A stretch of 64,000 nucleotides of DNA from Bathynomus jamesi (GCA_023014485.1 JAJOZX010005516.1:142501-206500); one strand, 5' to 3'. Counted from the stretch's first letter, positions 20,623 to 31,619 are shown. Numbers and translations are program-made. The notes: generated from the letters alone by a model not told the origin.

Positions 20623-20859
20623 GTTCCCTTTAGAACACTGTATGGTGGAAAACCTTGCACTGATCAAGGAGTAGGGAGGTCAAGATATAAGGTCAAGGTA
20701 GGAGAGAGGAAACAGGTAAATAAATAAATAAACAAGCAAATAATGAAAATAAAAATAAATATAATGAAATATATAAAAATTGTAAATGAAAAGGAAAAAT
20801 ACATTAATAAATTTCTAAAATGATAAAATAAAAAAAAACAATGAAGAATATAAGAAGAC

Positions 20860-21070
20860 TGTTGCCATGGATACGAATAGGGAGAGGAATTGCAATATGG
20901 AGTGCAATGGGGTGGGGGCAATTGCAATGTTGCAGAGAGTATGTTGTATATCTCTTGCAATGTTGCAGGGCTATTTTAACTTCCCCCCCGTTTCTCCTAA
21001 ATGCTACTCACTTTCACGGATTTGCAATGTTGCACTGCAGTTGCGTTTGCAACTTTCGTCCTAATTGAAG
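20860..21070. other. Cluster of TTGCAATGTTGCA motifs
   Basis: The 13-base motif occurs at 20922, 20955 and 21022, in a patch that is GC-richer than its flanks. No coding interpretation is convincing. It may be a decayed tandem repeat. Confidence 0.35.
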
Positions 21071-21179
21071 TGACCAATACTACTGACATAGCTGTGAAAA
21101 ATGTTCTTATCGTCTTCTTCATGTCGTCATTAAAATGATAATAGTTACATAAATCCCTGAAAGTGGCGATTCGTATTAA

Positions 21180-21656
21180 CAACAGTAATTTTTGTACGTT
21201 TTATACTCATCACAAAATTTGATGTTTTTAAATTAATGAATCTTTGAAAATATATTTTTTAAACTGAACGTGTGATGCGTTTTGCCTTTCCAAAACGCTC
21301 TCTTGTTTAACCTTTTGTAGCATGAGAGGCTTCTCTGAGTTAAAATAAAATCGTTTGGCGTCAACCACAATCAGATCAGTGAAAAGGCGAAGGGGAAAGT
21401 ATTTGCGTTAAGGATTAAATGAACTTGTGTATGGAATCGTCAGTAGAATTGTCGTGTAAAGTAAGAAATAATTTTTTGTTGTTAAACAGACGAAGTCTTG
21501 AATTAGATCTTAAATACCATTTAAAGAAGAGTATTCTCTGAAACAGTTTGAATCATAACCTAAAATAAGAAATTTTATTGAATTTAAACAAGGAATTGAT
21601 TTGGGTTTCAGACCAACAAAGTACAGTGTTCGAAATTATCCGAAATCAGCTAAGGA
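21180..21656. other. AT-rich interval, nothing recognised
   Basis: No gene or repeat seen upstream of the SINE fragment. Confidence 0.5.
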
Positions 21657-21658
21657 TT

Positions 21659-21702
21659 CTTAGTCAGCGACGCTAACCACTACACCACCGAGGAGCATAC
21701 TC
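21659..21702 (-). mobile_element. Fragment of SINE family A head
   Basis: Minus-strand GGTGTAGTGGTTAGCGTCGC, the first tRNA-like module only, matches the head at 50797-50825. Confidence 0.7.
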
Positions 21703-21760
21703 GTAAGATTATATTTACTTGGAACTGGGATTAATTTTATTGTGGAAAAATTAAAAATAA

Positions 21761-21890
21761 CACTGGTATGCATATGAATTTTTTTTGTCTGCTGTGAGGG
21801 TTTTTTCAAGTCATATATAATTCGACCATGCTGAATTCGAAAATGACATTGGTTTTCCTCAATCAGGTCAGGTTTTTTCTATATTGGCCA
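21761..21890 (+). repeat. Left terminal inverted repeat, transposon copy 2
   Basis: Starts CACTGGTATGCAT after TAA (21758-21760). It aligns with the reverse complement of 24401-24523 through AATTTT, GGGTTTT, TGCTGA.TTCGAA, TTTTCCTCAATCAGGTCAGG and the TATTGGCC region, with small indels. The TGCTGATTTC block is shared with the inverted repeats of copy 1. Confidence 0.85.
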
Positions 21891-22014
21891 TTTATTATAA
21901 GTCCAATTTTATCCCCAAATTTATTGATGTTTTTAGCTTAAACACTGTACATACGAGTAATATTATAAGAACATTCGTGAAAAATGAAAACATTGTGTGA
22001 ATAAATACTTTTAT

Positions 22015-24276
22015 TCATACAATGAATATGGACAAAAGTTTATTTGAGGAATGAATAGTTTTTTTGGCTTTCCGTCTGTGTTTTTCTTCGGGCACGTCTC
22101 GCTTCAAACACCAGCAATAGTCCGCCAGCATATTGATATCCCAGTTTCCCTGGTACCTCTCTTCCATTATTTTGATATCTTGGTGAAATCGTTCACCCTG
22201 TTCCTCACTATAATCCCCGCAATTTTCAGGAAAATAGTCCAAGTGGGACCACAAAAAGTGCATTTTTATGGACATGCGCGACCCATGAGCTTTGAAAGCT
22301 TTCATCAAGTTTTCGACAACGGACTCGTATTCTGGACTTCTACGCTTGCCAAGAAAATCAGTGACAACTGATTTGAATGCCTGCCAGGCATTCTTCTCAG
22401 TTGGAGTCATTGCGTTTTCGAACTGAGTATCCTTGATCAAAGTTCGAATTTGAGGACCATCAAAAACCCAGCATTTAGTTTAGCATCAGATATATGAGGA
22501 AATTTACTCTCGAGATATCGGAATGCTGAGCCCTCCTTATTCATTGATTTGATGAAATTTTTCATCAAGCCCAGCTTAATATGAAGTGGTGGGAGCAAAA
22601 TTTTTGTTGGTGGTACAAGGGGCACTGAAACGACATTATGCGACCCAGGTTCAAATTCTCTCTGGATGCCCATTCACGCTGTGCATAGTGCTTCTCATCC
22701 GCTCGGCTATCCCATTTGCAGAGGAAACATGGGTATTTCGTGTATCCCCCTTGCATTCCCAATACAAATGCCACAATCTGAAAAAAAATGAAAATATTTA
22801 AAGAATTTAGAGAATTTGTTCCATCAGATAAAAAAATCTATGCATTGGACTGTATCACTTCTGTGGGGAAGTTAAGTGTTCTTATACGCTCTCAAATAAC
22901 CTTTGGAAAAAACATAGTCAATAGCAATAGTTTACTTATGATATTAGTATTACCTTCAAATCTTCACAGATCCTCCAGTTATGTTGGTCGTATACGAGAG
23001 CATCCAGTAAAATTTTCATGTTATCGTAGCTCTCAGTAAGTTGTACGGAATGTGCTACAGGGAATGATGCAACCCTATTCCCAATGTTGAGAAGTACTGC
23101 TTTCAAACTTCGTTTAGACGAGTCTATAAATAGCTTCCATTCTGATGCGTTATATGGCAGGCCCAAGGATTCGATTAGCCCCTCAACATTGCAGCAGTAC
23201 ACTAAGGAAGAGGTATTTTCGTGCACTGCAAAAAACTTGCGGAATTCTTCCTCTCGTTTCCTATACCAGGAGAATGTTGTTCCCGGAGCCAGCAAGTTGT
23301 CCTCTCGAAGTCGTGAGCCCAAGATCTCGGCAGCTAATTTGGAAGTCCTAAATCCCTGGTAAGATCATTAAGTTTGGCCTGGTTGAGAGGCCTCGGCTCA
23401 TTTGAAGCGGTATTTTGAGGTATATACGACTGGGACTGGTCATTGGCATTGGTCATTGATTCATCATCAGAATCATCGAAGTCCAGGGTTTGAGGTGGGT
23501 CGGGTATTGGAATTCCAGGACCATGGGGTACAGGTCTCATAGCAGAAGGAATGTCAGGGTATACAACAATGTGTTTATTCTTCTTGTTAACTCCTGAAAT
23601 AGAAACACAGAAACATGGATATAAAACTTGCATATGAATAGAAGAAGCATTCAGACAGTGGCGGCTCGTGAGGGAAGGCTGCGGTCTGTAAGATATGAAT
23701 AGGTCGATGGAGTCTGTATATTTTCTTTCTTTTTCATTCATATTGTCCCTTCGGGAACATATGAATGAAAAAGAAAGAAAATATACAATCATTGTATATG
23801 TAAATGTAACTTGTATAACAATATGTATGTGTAAATGTATTTTCTATAACAATATGTATATGTAAATGTATGATTACCATTATGGTGAATATTATGCTAT
23901 ATATGGTGAATATTATGTCAAGTTTCATACGAGGATTTCAAAATATTTAAGAAAAATAAATTTATAAGCCCACCTTGGAGGTTTGTCATGCAGAAATAGC
24001 AATCTGTCACGTGATCCTTTCCTTCTCTCCAAATCATGGGAATTCCAAAAGGCAAAGATTTCGCTCTGCCTTGCTCCATCTTCTCAAATTTTCAATGCAC
24101 GTCTTGCAGCACATATGAGGGGCGAAATTTTTGTCCTGGTCCCCTAGCTTAATTCCAAAGTACGCTCTATACATTGTCTTCACAAATTTAGTGATTTGGG
24201 ACTGGTTATTTGGCATGGTAACCGTCCCACATATGTAGCAGAATCTATTGGGATCATTTTTACACGCTCTATTCAT
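22015..24276 (-). pseudogene. Putative RAG1/CMC-like DDE transposase, copy 2 (two introns, four frameshifts)
   Basis: Homologous along its length to the gene at 556-2239. Exon 1 (24276-23974) starts MNRACKNDPNRFCYICG, has the second C-x2-C in CCKTC, and after a shift near 24050 reads [12 protein letters not shown]...CYFC. A GT-AG intron (23973-23594) leads to exon 2 (23593-22954) with an acidic linker, LFIDSSKRSLKAVLL and ICEDLK; the frame shifts near 23340. A second GT-AG intron (22953-22778) leads to exon 3 with GYTKYPCFLCKWDSR, LHIKLGLMK, the H-x4-H pair HFLWSH and EEQGERFHQD; shifts lie near 22650 and 22466. The four shifts look like single-base losses, mostly at short homopolymers. The conserved residues match copy 1, including the Asp-to-Cys spacing. 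The role as transposase is inferred. Confidence 0.72.
23640..23800. other. Intron 1 insert with a long hairpin
   Basis: Within intron 1, TATTTTCTTTCTTTTTCATT (ending near 23740) is mirrored by AATGAAAAAGAAAGAAAATA (about 23764-23783) around a short loop, giving a stem of about 30 bp. Just before it, CAGTGGCGGCTCGTGAGGG (from 23656) resembles a transposon terminus. Probably a small MITE fragment. Confidence 0.45.
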
Positions 24277-24400
24277 TATGAAATATTTATCTATATGCCT
24301 GAAAAGTAAAAAAGATATTATACAAGTGAAACAAGTGATGATAGATGTTACTGTTCCAATTCCGCTTTGACAAAATCACGAAAAATTCTATTTTACTTAT

Positions 24401-24523
24401 GAGGCCATAGCCGGATAACCTGAGCTGATTGAGAAAAACGGATTGCAGATTCGAAATCAGCAGGAAACACTCTATAAGAATCACTTACAAAACCCTTGAC
24501 AGCAAAATTGATGCACACCAGTG
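24401..24523 (-). repeat. Right terminal inverted repeat, transposon copy 2
   Basis: Inverted partner of 21761-21890. It ends CCAGTG at 24518-24523 and is followed by TAA (24524-24526), giving a 3-bp TAA duplication with the left side. Confidence 0.85.
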
Positions 24524-24526
24524 TAA

Positions 24527-24848
24527 TTAATGTAAATAGAATTTTATGTGTTTAATCTAAGCTAAATTTATTTTCAAGTAATATTAGTTATTTAGTTCAA
24601 CAAAACTGGTTTCTAGTAATTTTGAACACAGTACTTTGTTAGTTTAGAAATCCAAGCGAATTCTTTGTTCAAATTAGATATAGAATCTTTGTGTATATAC
24701 GTTAATTAAGATAATGAACTGGCGAAAGATTAAAAATTCATTCCAGAAACCATCAGAAATCCAGGAAAAGTTCAAAGTTGTATTGAAATAAGTATAAGAC
24801 ATTAAAAGGACCCTTGCGCAGGAATGATTGGCACTTAAATGGTTATCC
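24527..24848. other. AT-rich spacer
   Basis: Nothing recognised between transposon copy 2 and the next repeat. Confidence 0.4.
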
Positions 24849-24849
24849 T

Positions 24850-26640
24850 ACACTCAAAATAAAACCTTCTAAATTTCAACTGTAGTATGCCAAAATAGGT
24901 ACAGTGTGTGGAAAGTAGATCTGGTGAATTTTAGCATGAAATTTGGTGTACGACAATACTGATTTGGGGCATGACACAAAGTAAACAAAAAAAATTTCCT
25001 TCATCCTGCCGTGGGATTGAATGTTGCCCACTCAGTTGGAAATGCTGTTTGGGCACATCATAAGTTGAGCTTTAAACTAATTAGAGTTTAAAAGAAAAAT
25101 ATATGTGGGTCATGTAGCAGATGACTTTGATAAGGCCAACAAATTTGCATATAACAACAAATATCAGTTAAGATACATTTACATGTCACAAAGATCTTGA
25201 TTGGTCAAAATTGGTCACGTGGGAAGCAACTGATCAATAGAAAGTTACCACATAACCTAGTACAATATGGTCCCTGTGAAACTCGATGTGGGCCAGATAA
25301 ATGGTAAAGTCTGGTAGACCATTAGGATTGCATCAAACTAATTAAATCTCTGAAATGCGCAATAAATATTGTAAAATAAATAAATAAAGAAATAAATGCT
25401 AGTTCCACAGAAGAAGGGAGACACTTTATAAGCAGAATCAGTGGAAGTACTGAAGAATTTGTTGGTTTGCCACTAACTCCAGCTTGAACGGGTGTAGACT
25501 GTAGAGGACATAAGGAGCCCACCCGCAGACAAATGAGAAATAGCCAAATAGGAGCAATTCTTAGTGTGTATTGGGAAAGGTTGCAAGCTGATGCGAGTAT
25601 AGTTCCAGAGGCAAGAGCATTGGAGGCTTCTCTAGAGTATCCGCAAGTAAAACAATCCGTTTATTTAGAAACTAAACACAAGGGCTTTGATGTGCAGTAA
25701 TAAAATCACTCATTTAGTGTGGCACTGTAAAAGAAAATTAAATCTCCTGCGCATAGTGTTAAAGTGTGAATGGATAGTACTCACAAGTGGTACTAACATT
25801 GGTATGGCCTGCATGATAATGACCCAATAGTGTGTTTCTAGATCATGGTAATGGGTACAAGTTTTATAGAGTATTGCAATTTAATGCAGAAGGTTAATCA
25901 ATTTTAGTCGTCAAAATTTATTTCATTGGTCTGTGTAAATTTATGAAGAAATTGGGTACACACCTAAAACGGGTATAATTGCAGGGGTACTTTTGTTAAT
26001 GATATTAATTTAGATATTGGGCTCTACTTAATAAATTGTAGATATTAATCATTAGTAAGATTTTCCACTGTAATTGATTCATTTTGGGCCAACTAATTGA
26101 GAATGAAATTTGAATGTGGGTATGTAATCGAGTCATAAGGAAATCATTCCCAAAGTAAAGTTAAAAAGATTGGCAAACTTGGGTAATATTTGAATCTTAT
26201 TAGTATTGGTATTAATTTTTAAATCTTGTTAATTTTAAGTTTTTCATATAGAATTAAATTTTTTAATTTGGGTATTTCATCAACCCGGGTTACCATTGTG
26301 GAGTCACATCAACTTTATGAAATCACAATTCTACTTGATTAGAGCAACATAGTCACAAATTTGTGACAAGAACTTATAACTTCTTTATGAGGGTGCATTA
26401 TAAGGGAAGTTTTTTCTTCTTCTGGGCATCAAACCTTCCTGACTGATAAGATAATAATTTCTTTTAATGATACACAACTTCTTTACACAGAAGAAATGGT
26501 CTTCAAAACTTCTTTTTGGAGTGTGATTTGGGGCAATAGAAGATAATATTTCTATGAAAAGTCTTAGTTTTACGTGTAATGTAGCATTTATTTCTAAATT
26601 TACCTTCAAACAAAAGATGTTTACATCAGTTTTCAATGTT
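24850..26640. mobile_element. Uncharacterised non-coding element, at least about 1.8 kb
   Basis: Its left edge (ACTCAAAATAAAACCTTCTA) and its right portion (26369-26640) are found joined together, inverted, at 42313-42573. That smaller copy looks like an internal-deletion derivative. No intact ORF occurs in between (longest about 80 codons). The outer right boundary and superfamily are unknown. Confidence 0.45.
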
Positions 26641-26867
26641 TAGATAAAAATCCATAATATAATGAAGGAAATGTATTACTTTAAGTTCAAATGTTTAGGT
26701 AGATTGTTTCTTTCAAATAACACAGACTATGTCATTATATGTCCAGAAGGTTGTTTATTGTATTTTATACAAATTAGTAATAATAAATTTCAAAACCAGA
26801 AAGATGATAAAGATTTTCTAATATTTCAATTTCGTATCTTATTTTTTGGGGGAAAAGAATAAAAGAA

Positions 26868-27044
26868 CCAAATACATGGTTAAATTTACCAACCAATTCA
26901 AGTGGTTAATCCAACCAATAGTCTGTTTGTATCAAACATTTAATTTGTTAACAGAGACATAATCACGGTTGGTGTAAACATGGTACAAATATGGTTGGAT
27001 GAACCATTCGGATTGGCTAGCAAATATTTAGCCATGTATTTGGT
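26868..27044. mobile_element. Inverted-repeat element, about 177 bp
   Basis: AACCAAATACATGGTTAAAT (left) is mirrored by ATTTAGCCATGTATTTGGTT (right). Inner blocks CCAACCAAT and ATCCAACCA also pair. Probably a fold-back MITE. Confidence 0.65.
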
Positions 27045-27081
27045 TGTTTCAACTTAGTAATTTCCTTCGTATACTACATAC

Positions 27082-27089
<8 letters not shown>

Positions 27090-27122
<33 letters not shown>
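27090..27122. repeat. (CATA)n/(AT)n/(AC)n microsatellite
   Basis: Short compound repeat following the fold-back element. Confidence 0.8.
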
Positions 27123-27125
<3 letters not shown>

Positions 27126-27439
27126 TCATTAAGGTTGGTGCTCATACTTTGTGTGTACACAATCACGAGCTTTTGGACATTAAATATCATAAGAAATCCG
27201 CATATTTTCACATCAAATGCAGCCCACATTTTTCCACGTTAAAAACAATGTAAGTTTAATAGATGATAATTTGATTAGGTTAAATATTACTTAACTTTTT
27301 GTTTAGTTTTTACAAGTATTTTATACGTTTATATTTAATCCGTTATTTGTTTAATCTGAAGTGAAAGATTATTCGATCGGTCATTTCAAAATTGTCCTAT
27401 AAAAAGTATTTTTGGGTTTCAAAATTTAAGCAAGAGCAA

Positions 27440-27488
<49 letters not shown>
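27440..27488. repeat. (GT)n microsatellite
   Basis: Pure GT run of about 48 bases. Confidence 0.95.
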
Positions 27489-27491
<3 letters not shown>

Positions 27492-27639
27492 ATAAGAGTA
27501 AATGCTATATTGATCATGTAACGCAAAAATTTAATCAAGTAAGAAATTATAATTGATGACAGCTTTTTAGTGGAGATGACGTAGGAATTAAAAGAAAATG
27601 TGAAGGTAAGATTCGCCATTTGTTTCAGTAAAACAAATT

Positions 27640-28280
27640 TTTGCTTCACTCCTTTTGCCTTTTTCCCAGAGAAAGCGCGGGAAAACAAGTGACAGTCGGG
27701 GTGAGTGGCAGGAGGCGATTGGATCTTCTCCCTCGGGCATCATAACCTGTAATGGGTCCGTTAATGCCAGCAACTCCACTAATAGAATTCGAGCAAACTG
27801 TAAATAATGTAAAAGGCATTTGTTACGGGATAAAAAGATCAAGGAAATGGCGATGGTTGTTCGGGGCACGAGGAAACCCTCTCCCCTGCGACGTCTAACC
27901 GGGTTCTCTCATTCGTTTCGGGACGTTTTCTATTAAGTTTGGGACGAGGCGTCTCCCGTTTCCTTGAAACGCACGGAGAGCGAACGATGCCGAGAGGGAG
28001 AGAAAGCGAAACGGAGAGAGCCTGTTCGATGGAGGCATTTTCATTGGACGAAGCAACTCAGCGCAAACAAATCACTCGTCGTTACAGTGGCGAGTCGATG
28101 TCGGGTGAAGAAGTGTTTTTCCAAGCTTCGAACCCCGCAAATTGGATTCAAGTGTCGAGGCTCGTTTAGAAGAAAGGTTCTCCTTGCATATTGAGAGGGA
28201 GGAGGTATTATTATTACGCCATGCGCCATGTATAAGATTAGGAGAAGAGCATTGAGAGATTTTTGTATTTGTCATTCTGT
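27640..28280. other. GC-richer island of unknown role
   Basis: This stretch is clearly GC-richer than its flanks and has several overlapping open frames of 60-93 codons on both strands (for example 27588-27869 minus and 27939-28169 plus). None matches a family I recognise and no frame is clearly favoured. It could be a host exon or promoter region, or an old insertion. Confidence 0.25.
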
Positions 28281-28960
28281 CCTTCGTATACGGAGGAGGT
28301 TGGAATGTCAGGAAAGGTTAATACCACTGGAACAAACTTTTGATGAAAGGTCTTGAGGATACAATAAAAGCCACTTGTGATGGAGCCAACAAAACAAAGA
28401 ACAAATGACGATCAGACACTAAAGCTAAATTGCGAATGCGATTACTACAGACTAAATAAAATTAGATTTTTTCTTATACGACTTTATATATATATATATA
28501 TGTACTTTTGGTGTTTCTAATTCCTATAAACGTATATATCTACTGTGTATATATATATATATATATAATATATATATATATATATAAAAGGAGACTCTTT
28601 GTTGCTGACTTTTGTATGACAAACTAATTCATATATTTTTCATACAACAAGCTGATCAAAATCCAAGCTAGTATATGACCATATAAGGCATAGTAATTTT
28701 GCTTAACCTCACGCAGCGTTTTCCATCGTGCATTATAACTCCTTGTGCTGCGTACGAGACAAGACGTATGAACAATTACGTAATACTTATCATTACTAAC
28801 ATGTTAAGTTGGTAAATAAACTTGGCAAAATATAGTGAAGTTTGTTTATGAGTAAGAAGCATCATTTCCCTAAAGTAATTCTTAGTTCTGTGAGACCAAC
28901 TAAAAATGGTATCAGCAGCGTATTCGTTGCAGGGAACCCACAATGCTGATTTCAACTCAT
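28281..28960. other. Unique sequence with (AT)n tracts
   Basis: AT runs at about 28486-28501 and 28545-28586. The remainder is unique and not recognised. Confidence 0.45.
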
Positions 28961-28965
28961 TATAT

Positions 28966-29350
28966 TACAAGGTTACTCTTTAAAGGAAATATTACAAGGT
29001 CACTTTTTAAAGAAAATATTAAAAGGTCACTTTTTAAAGGAAATAGTACAAGGTCACTTTTTAAAGTAAATATTAAAAGGTCACTTTTTAAAGGAAATAT
29101 TACAAGGTCACTTTTTAAAGTCAATATTAAAAGGTCACTTTTTAAAGGAAATATTAAAAGGTCACTTTTTAAAGAAAATATTAAAAGGTCACTTTTTAAA
29201 GAAATATTAAAAGGTCACTTTTTAAAGGAAATATTACAAGGTCACTTTTTACAGAAAATAATACGAGATTACTTTTAAAAGAAAATATTACAAGATCACT
29301 TTTTAAAGAAAATATTAAAAGGTCACTTTTCAAAGAAAATACTACAAAAC
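28966..29350. repeat. 27-bp minisatellite, about 13 copies
   Basis: The unit is close to AAGGTCACTTTTTAAAGGAA plus ATATTAC. Because 27 is divisible by three, one plus-strand frame (28943-29278) stays open as a 9-residue repeat (NI(T/K)RSLFKG). I regard this as a consequence of the period rather than a gene. Confidence 0.9.
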
Positions 29351-29379
29351 TACTTTACAGAGATTCAAAGCAACGAAGA

Positions 29380-29629
29380 AAAAAAAAAGAAAAAGAAAAA
29401 CTATTCCACCTTGCAATTATTTCTTGTAAAAAAATTTTTTTTTTTTTTTTTTAAATTATTTTATTTAATTTCTTTTCATTTTTATACAATTTCGTTTTGT
29501 TAAAATAAAGTTGAAAGAAATATCTCTCAAGTTTTCTTCACAAAACTTGAGATTTCTACTTTGCAGTATTTATCCTGAATCGCCTTTTTACACAAAGTTC
29601 AAAAGGAATCTTTTAAGACATTTTAATTG

Positions 29630-29635
<6 letters not shown>
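29380..29635. other. A- and T-homopolymer-rich spacer
   Basis: Includes a long T run at about 29432-29452. Nothing else recognised. Confidence 0.5.

Positions 29636-29681
<46 letters not shown>
29636..29681. repeat. (AT)n microsatellite
   Basis: Pure AT run of about 46 bases. Confidence 0.95.
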
Positions 29682-29685
<4 letters not shown>

Positions 29686-29792
29686 CAAACCCACACCCAC
29701 AAGGAAAGAAAAAATTATTCCAAGGCCTTTTAAAGTATCATATATTCGAGAGTACACCTCGTCAGGGAATGTTTAAGTGTGAAATTTACCCC

Positions 29793-29828
<36 letters not shown>

Positions 29829-29872
29829 ATATATAAATACACACATGTGTGTGTGTGTGTGTGTGTGTGTGG
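29793..29872. repeat. Compound (AT)n/(GT)n microsatellite
   Basis: AT followed by two GT blocks separated by a short ATATATAAATACACAC spacer. Confidence 0.9.
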
Positions 29873-29914
29873 TGCAAATAATAGGCCATTAGTCGATAAG
29901 TCCTGCCTATTTTA

Positions 29915-30024
29915 ACCCTTTAACATCGGAATTTTTTGTACGGTTATGTAGTGGAAACGTTACCAATTTGTACTATCGTCCTTTTAGGTTTAAGGTCAAT
30001 ACTGAACCGTCGTTCGAATCCATC
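29915..30024 (+). mobile_element. TTAA-MITE half and LINE 3' tail fragment
   Basis: TTAACCCTTTAACATCGG (29915 on) resembles the left end of a piggyBac-like MITE with no right end. It is followed by ACTGAACCGTCGTTCGAAT (30001-30019), matching the 3' tail of the LINE at 17095-17525. Confidence 0.5.
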
Positions 30025-30268
30025 AAAAGATATAATATATATATATATATATATATATTCCTTTTTTTGTGGTTGTTTCTTCCTCATCCACTTTAAGGCC
30101 AGGTGGTGTAATCTCATCCACTAACGATCTGAGAGGGAAAGAAGACGAATTTAGTGGAATTCCTTCTTCCAGAGAGCGCTTCTTTGTGTATTGAGGTGAA
30201 AGACTTAGTTTCATTGTTAATATATTGAAGAGTTGACCTCATTTACTTTGCTTTCTACTACATGTATC

Positions 30269-30270
<2 letters not shown>

Positions 30271-30319
<49 letters not shown>

Positions 30320-30331
30320 TATATATATATA
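30271..30331. repeat. (AC)n/(AT)n microsatellite
   Basis: Long AC run followed by AT. Confidence 0.95.
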
Positions 30332-30439
30332 GGTGCAAACATACATAAATACATGTAGAGATAAGCAGAGAGACACGCGTGTACTGTTATAATCTGTAAA
30401 TAATTTGTAATGGGTAGTTTTCCCCGAGAAGTTCACGGC

Positions 30440-30840
30440 AGAATATATTTGGTTTCAACAGCAAAGTATGTTTGGTAACTATCATATTTGCCAGAAAGTC
30501 CAAACGTTAATTTGATCATGCGATGATCCCACTCAGCCCATGTTTATTTCTATGTTAACTAACTTAAATGGTTTGTGTAATCATAGCATTGGATTATTAA
30601 TCACGTAAATTGGTTGGCAAGCAGTTGGTTGGCGTAGCAAAGTATGTTCTCTGTGTTCATCCTTCTCTTCAAGGCTAAAACTAATTAAAAGAGCAAAATA
30701 GATCAAGAGATACGCCATTTTAGTAGTCTGGTGAATCTCTGCGATTTATCTTATATAAACAATAATATTTACACTCCGCATAAATACAGTTAAAAAATAT
30801 TATTTCTGATGTCAACTGTCGTATTTATTTATACGATTAT
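30440..30840. other. Unique AT-rich sequence
   Basis: No gene or repeat recognised. Confidence 0.5.
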
Positions 30841-30841
30841 A

Positions 30842-30944
30842 CAGGGTGAGCGAAAATCCCTGTGCATCTGTCCACTTCTAACACAGTGCAGGTACAGGTT
30901 CACTACACTTCTTGCAGGTGCACAGGGACTTTTCGCTCACCCTG
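30842..30944. mobile_element. 103-bp mariner-type MITE
   Basis: Ends CAGGGTGAGCGAAAATCCCT and AGGGACTTTTCGCTCACCCTG between TA dinucleotides; inner arms GTGCATCTG and CAGGTGCAC also pair. Confidence 0.85.
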
Positions 30945-31054
30945 TACTACTAGCGTTAACAATATCACTAACAACTCATTGATTTAGATACACGGTTGAA
31001 GTATAGACGAGTTATTTCTTTCTGTTTCCTCTAATGTGGGGTTACGTTGTAATC

Positions 31055-31250
31055 AATGTCGTAACACCGCTTCGCATCGACCAGCGACGTTAAGCGATAT
31101 TGAATCTAGGCAGTAGTTGGATGGGGGACTGTCCTCTGCGTCCAGGTTATGTAACGACCAGTGATTCGAATCCCACTTAAAGCTATAGGTTCCCTCTATC
31201 ATATAACCTTAGATGTTGCGAAGGAGATTAAGAACCTCATCAAACAAAAC
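31055..31250 (+). mobile_element. 5S rRNA-derived SINE, copy 2
   Basis: CTTCGCATCGACCAGCGACG, then TTAAGC and AGTAGTTGGATGGGGGACTG, follow the order of the 5S rRNA internal promoter region. The downstream body (TCCCACTTAAAGCTATAGGT) is shared with the copies at 13935-14150 and 57465-57662. Confidence 0.75.
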
Positions 31251-31384
31251 CATTCCTCTGATCTAGGATTTACAGGATGACTGAGTATCCTCCGATTTCA
31301 TAATAGCCAAAATTTTAAAATTAGAAAGTGGTAACTATAATTTGGACTTCATATCAAATAAGGCTTTATAAGTTGGACTTCCTT

Positions 31385-31605
31385 TGGTTGGTTGGTTGGT
31401 TAATCTGTTTTACGTCCAAATGTTGGCAGTGAGACAGGCAGTAATACTACTAACCAGGAAAAATAAGTCCCTTTGAAAAGGAGAACTGGATAAAGACAAG
31501 TAAATTACGTGCAGCGGGCTCGTCACTACACCATCTTCCCCCTTTCTCAGATTAGCTTTGGACATGGCTAGGTTTTCCACTAGAGTGGGTGTTCTGTTTA
31601 TAAGC
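31385..31605 (+). repeat. Dispersed repeat R, copy 2
   Basis: Begins near TCTGTTTTACGTCC and contains GGCAGTAATACTACTAACCA and GGCTCGTCACTACACCATCT. It matches 57665-57840 (inverted) and 4790-5045. Confidence 0.55.
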
Positions 31606-31619
31606 ATCAACCCGGTTAA

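Noticed and set aside
27588..27869. 93-codon minus-strand ORF as a host gene
   Set aside because: No recognised domain, no splice signals, and competing frames of similar length on the other strand; only noted as an island.
28966..29350. CRISPR-like regular direct repeats
   Set aside because: Units are contiguous with no unique spacers, and the window is eukaryotic; this is a minisatellite.
31045..31195. Genuine 5S rRNA gene
   Set aside because: Only the promoter-containing core is similar, with many changes, and it is followed by a shared SINE body.
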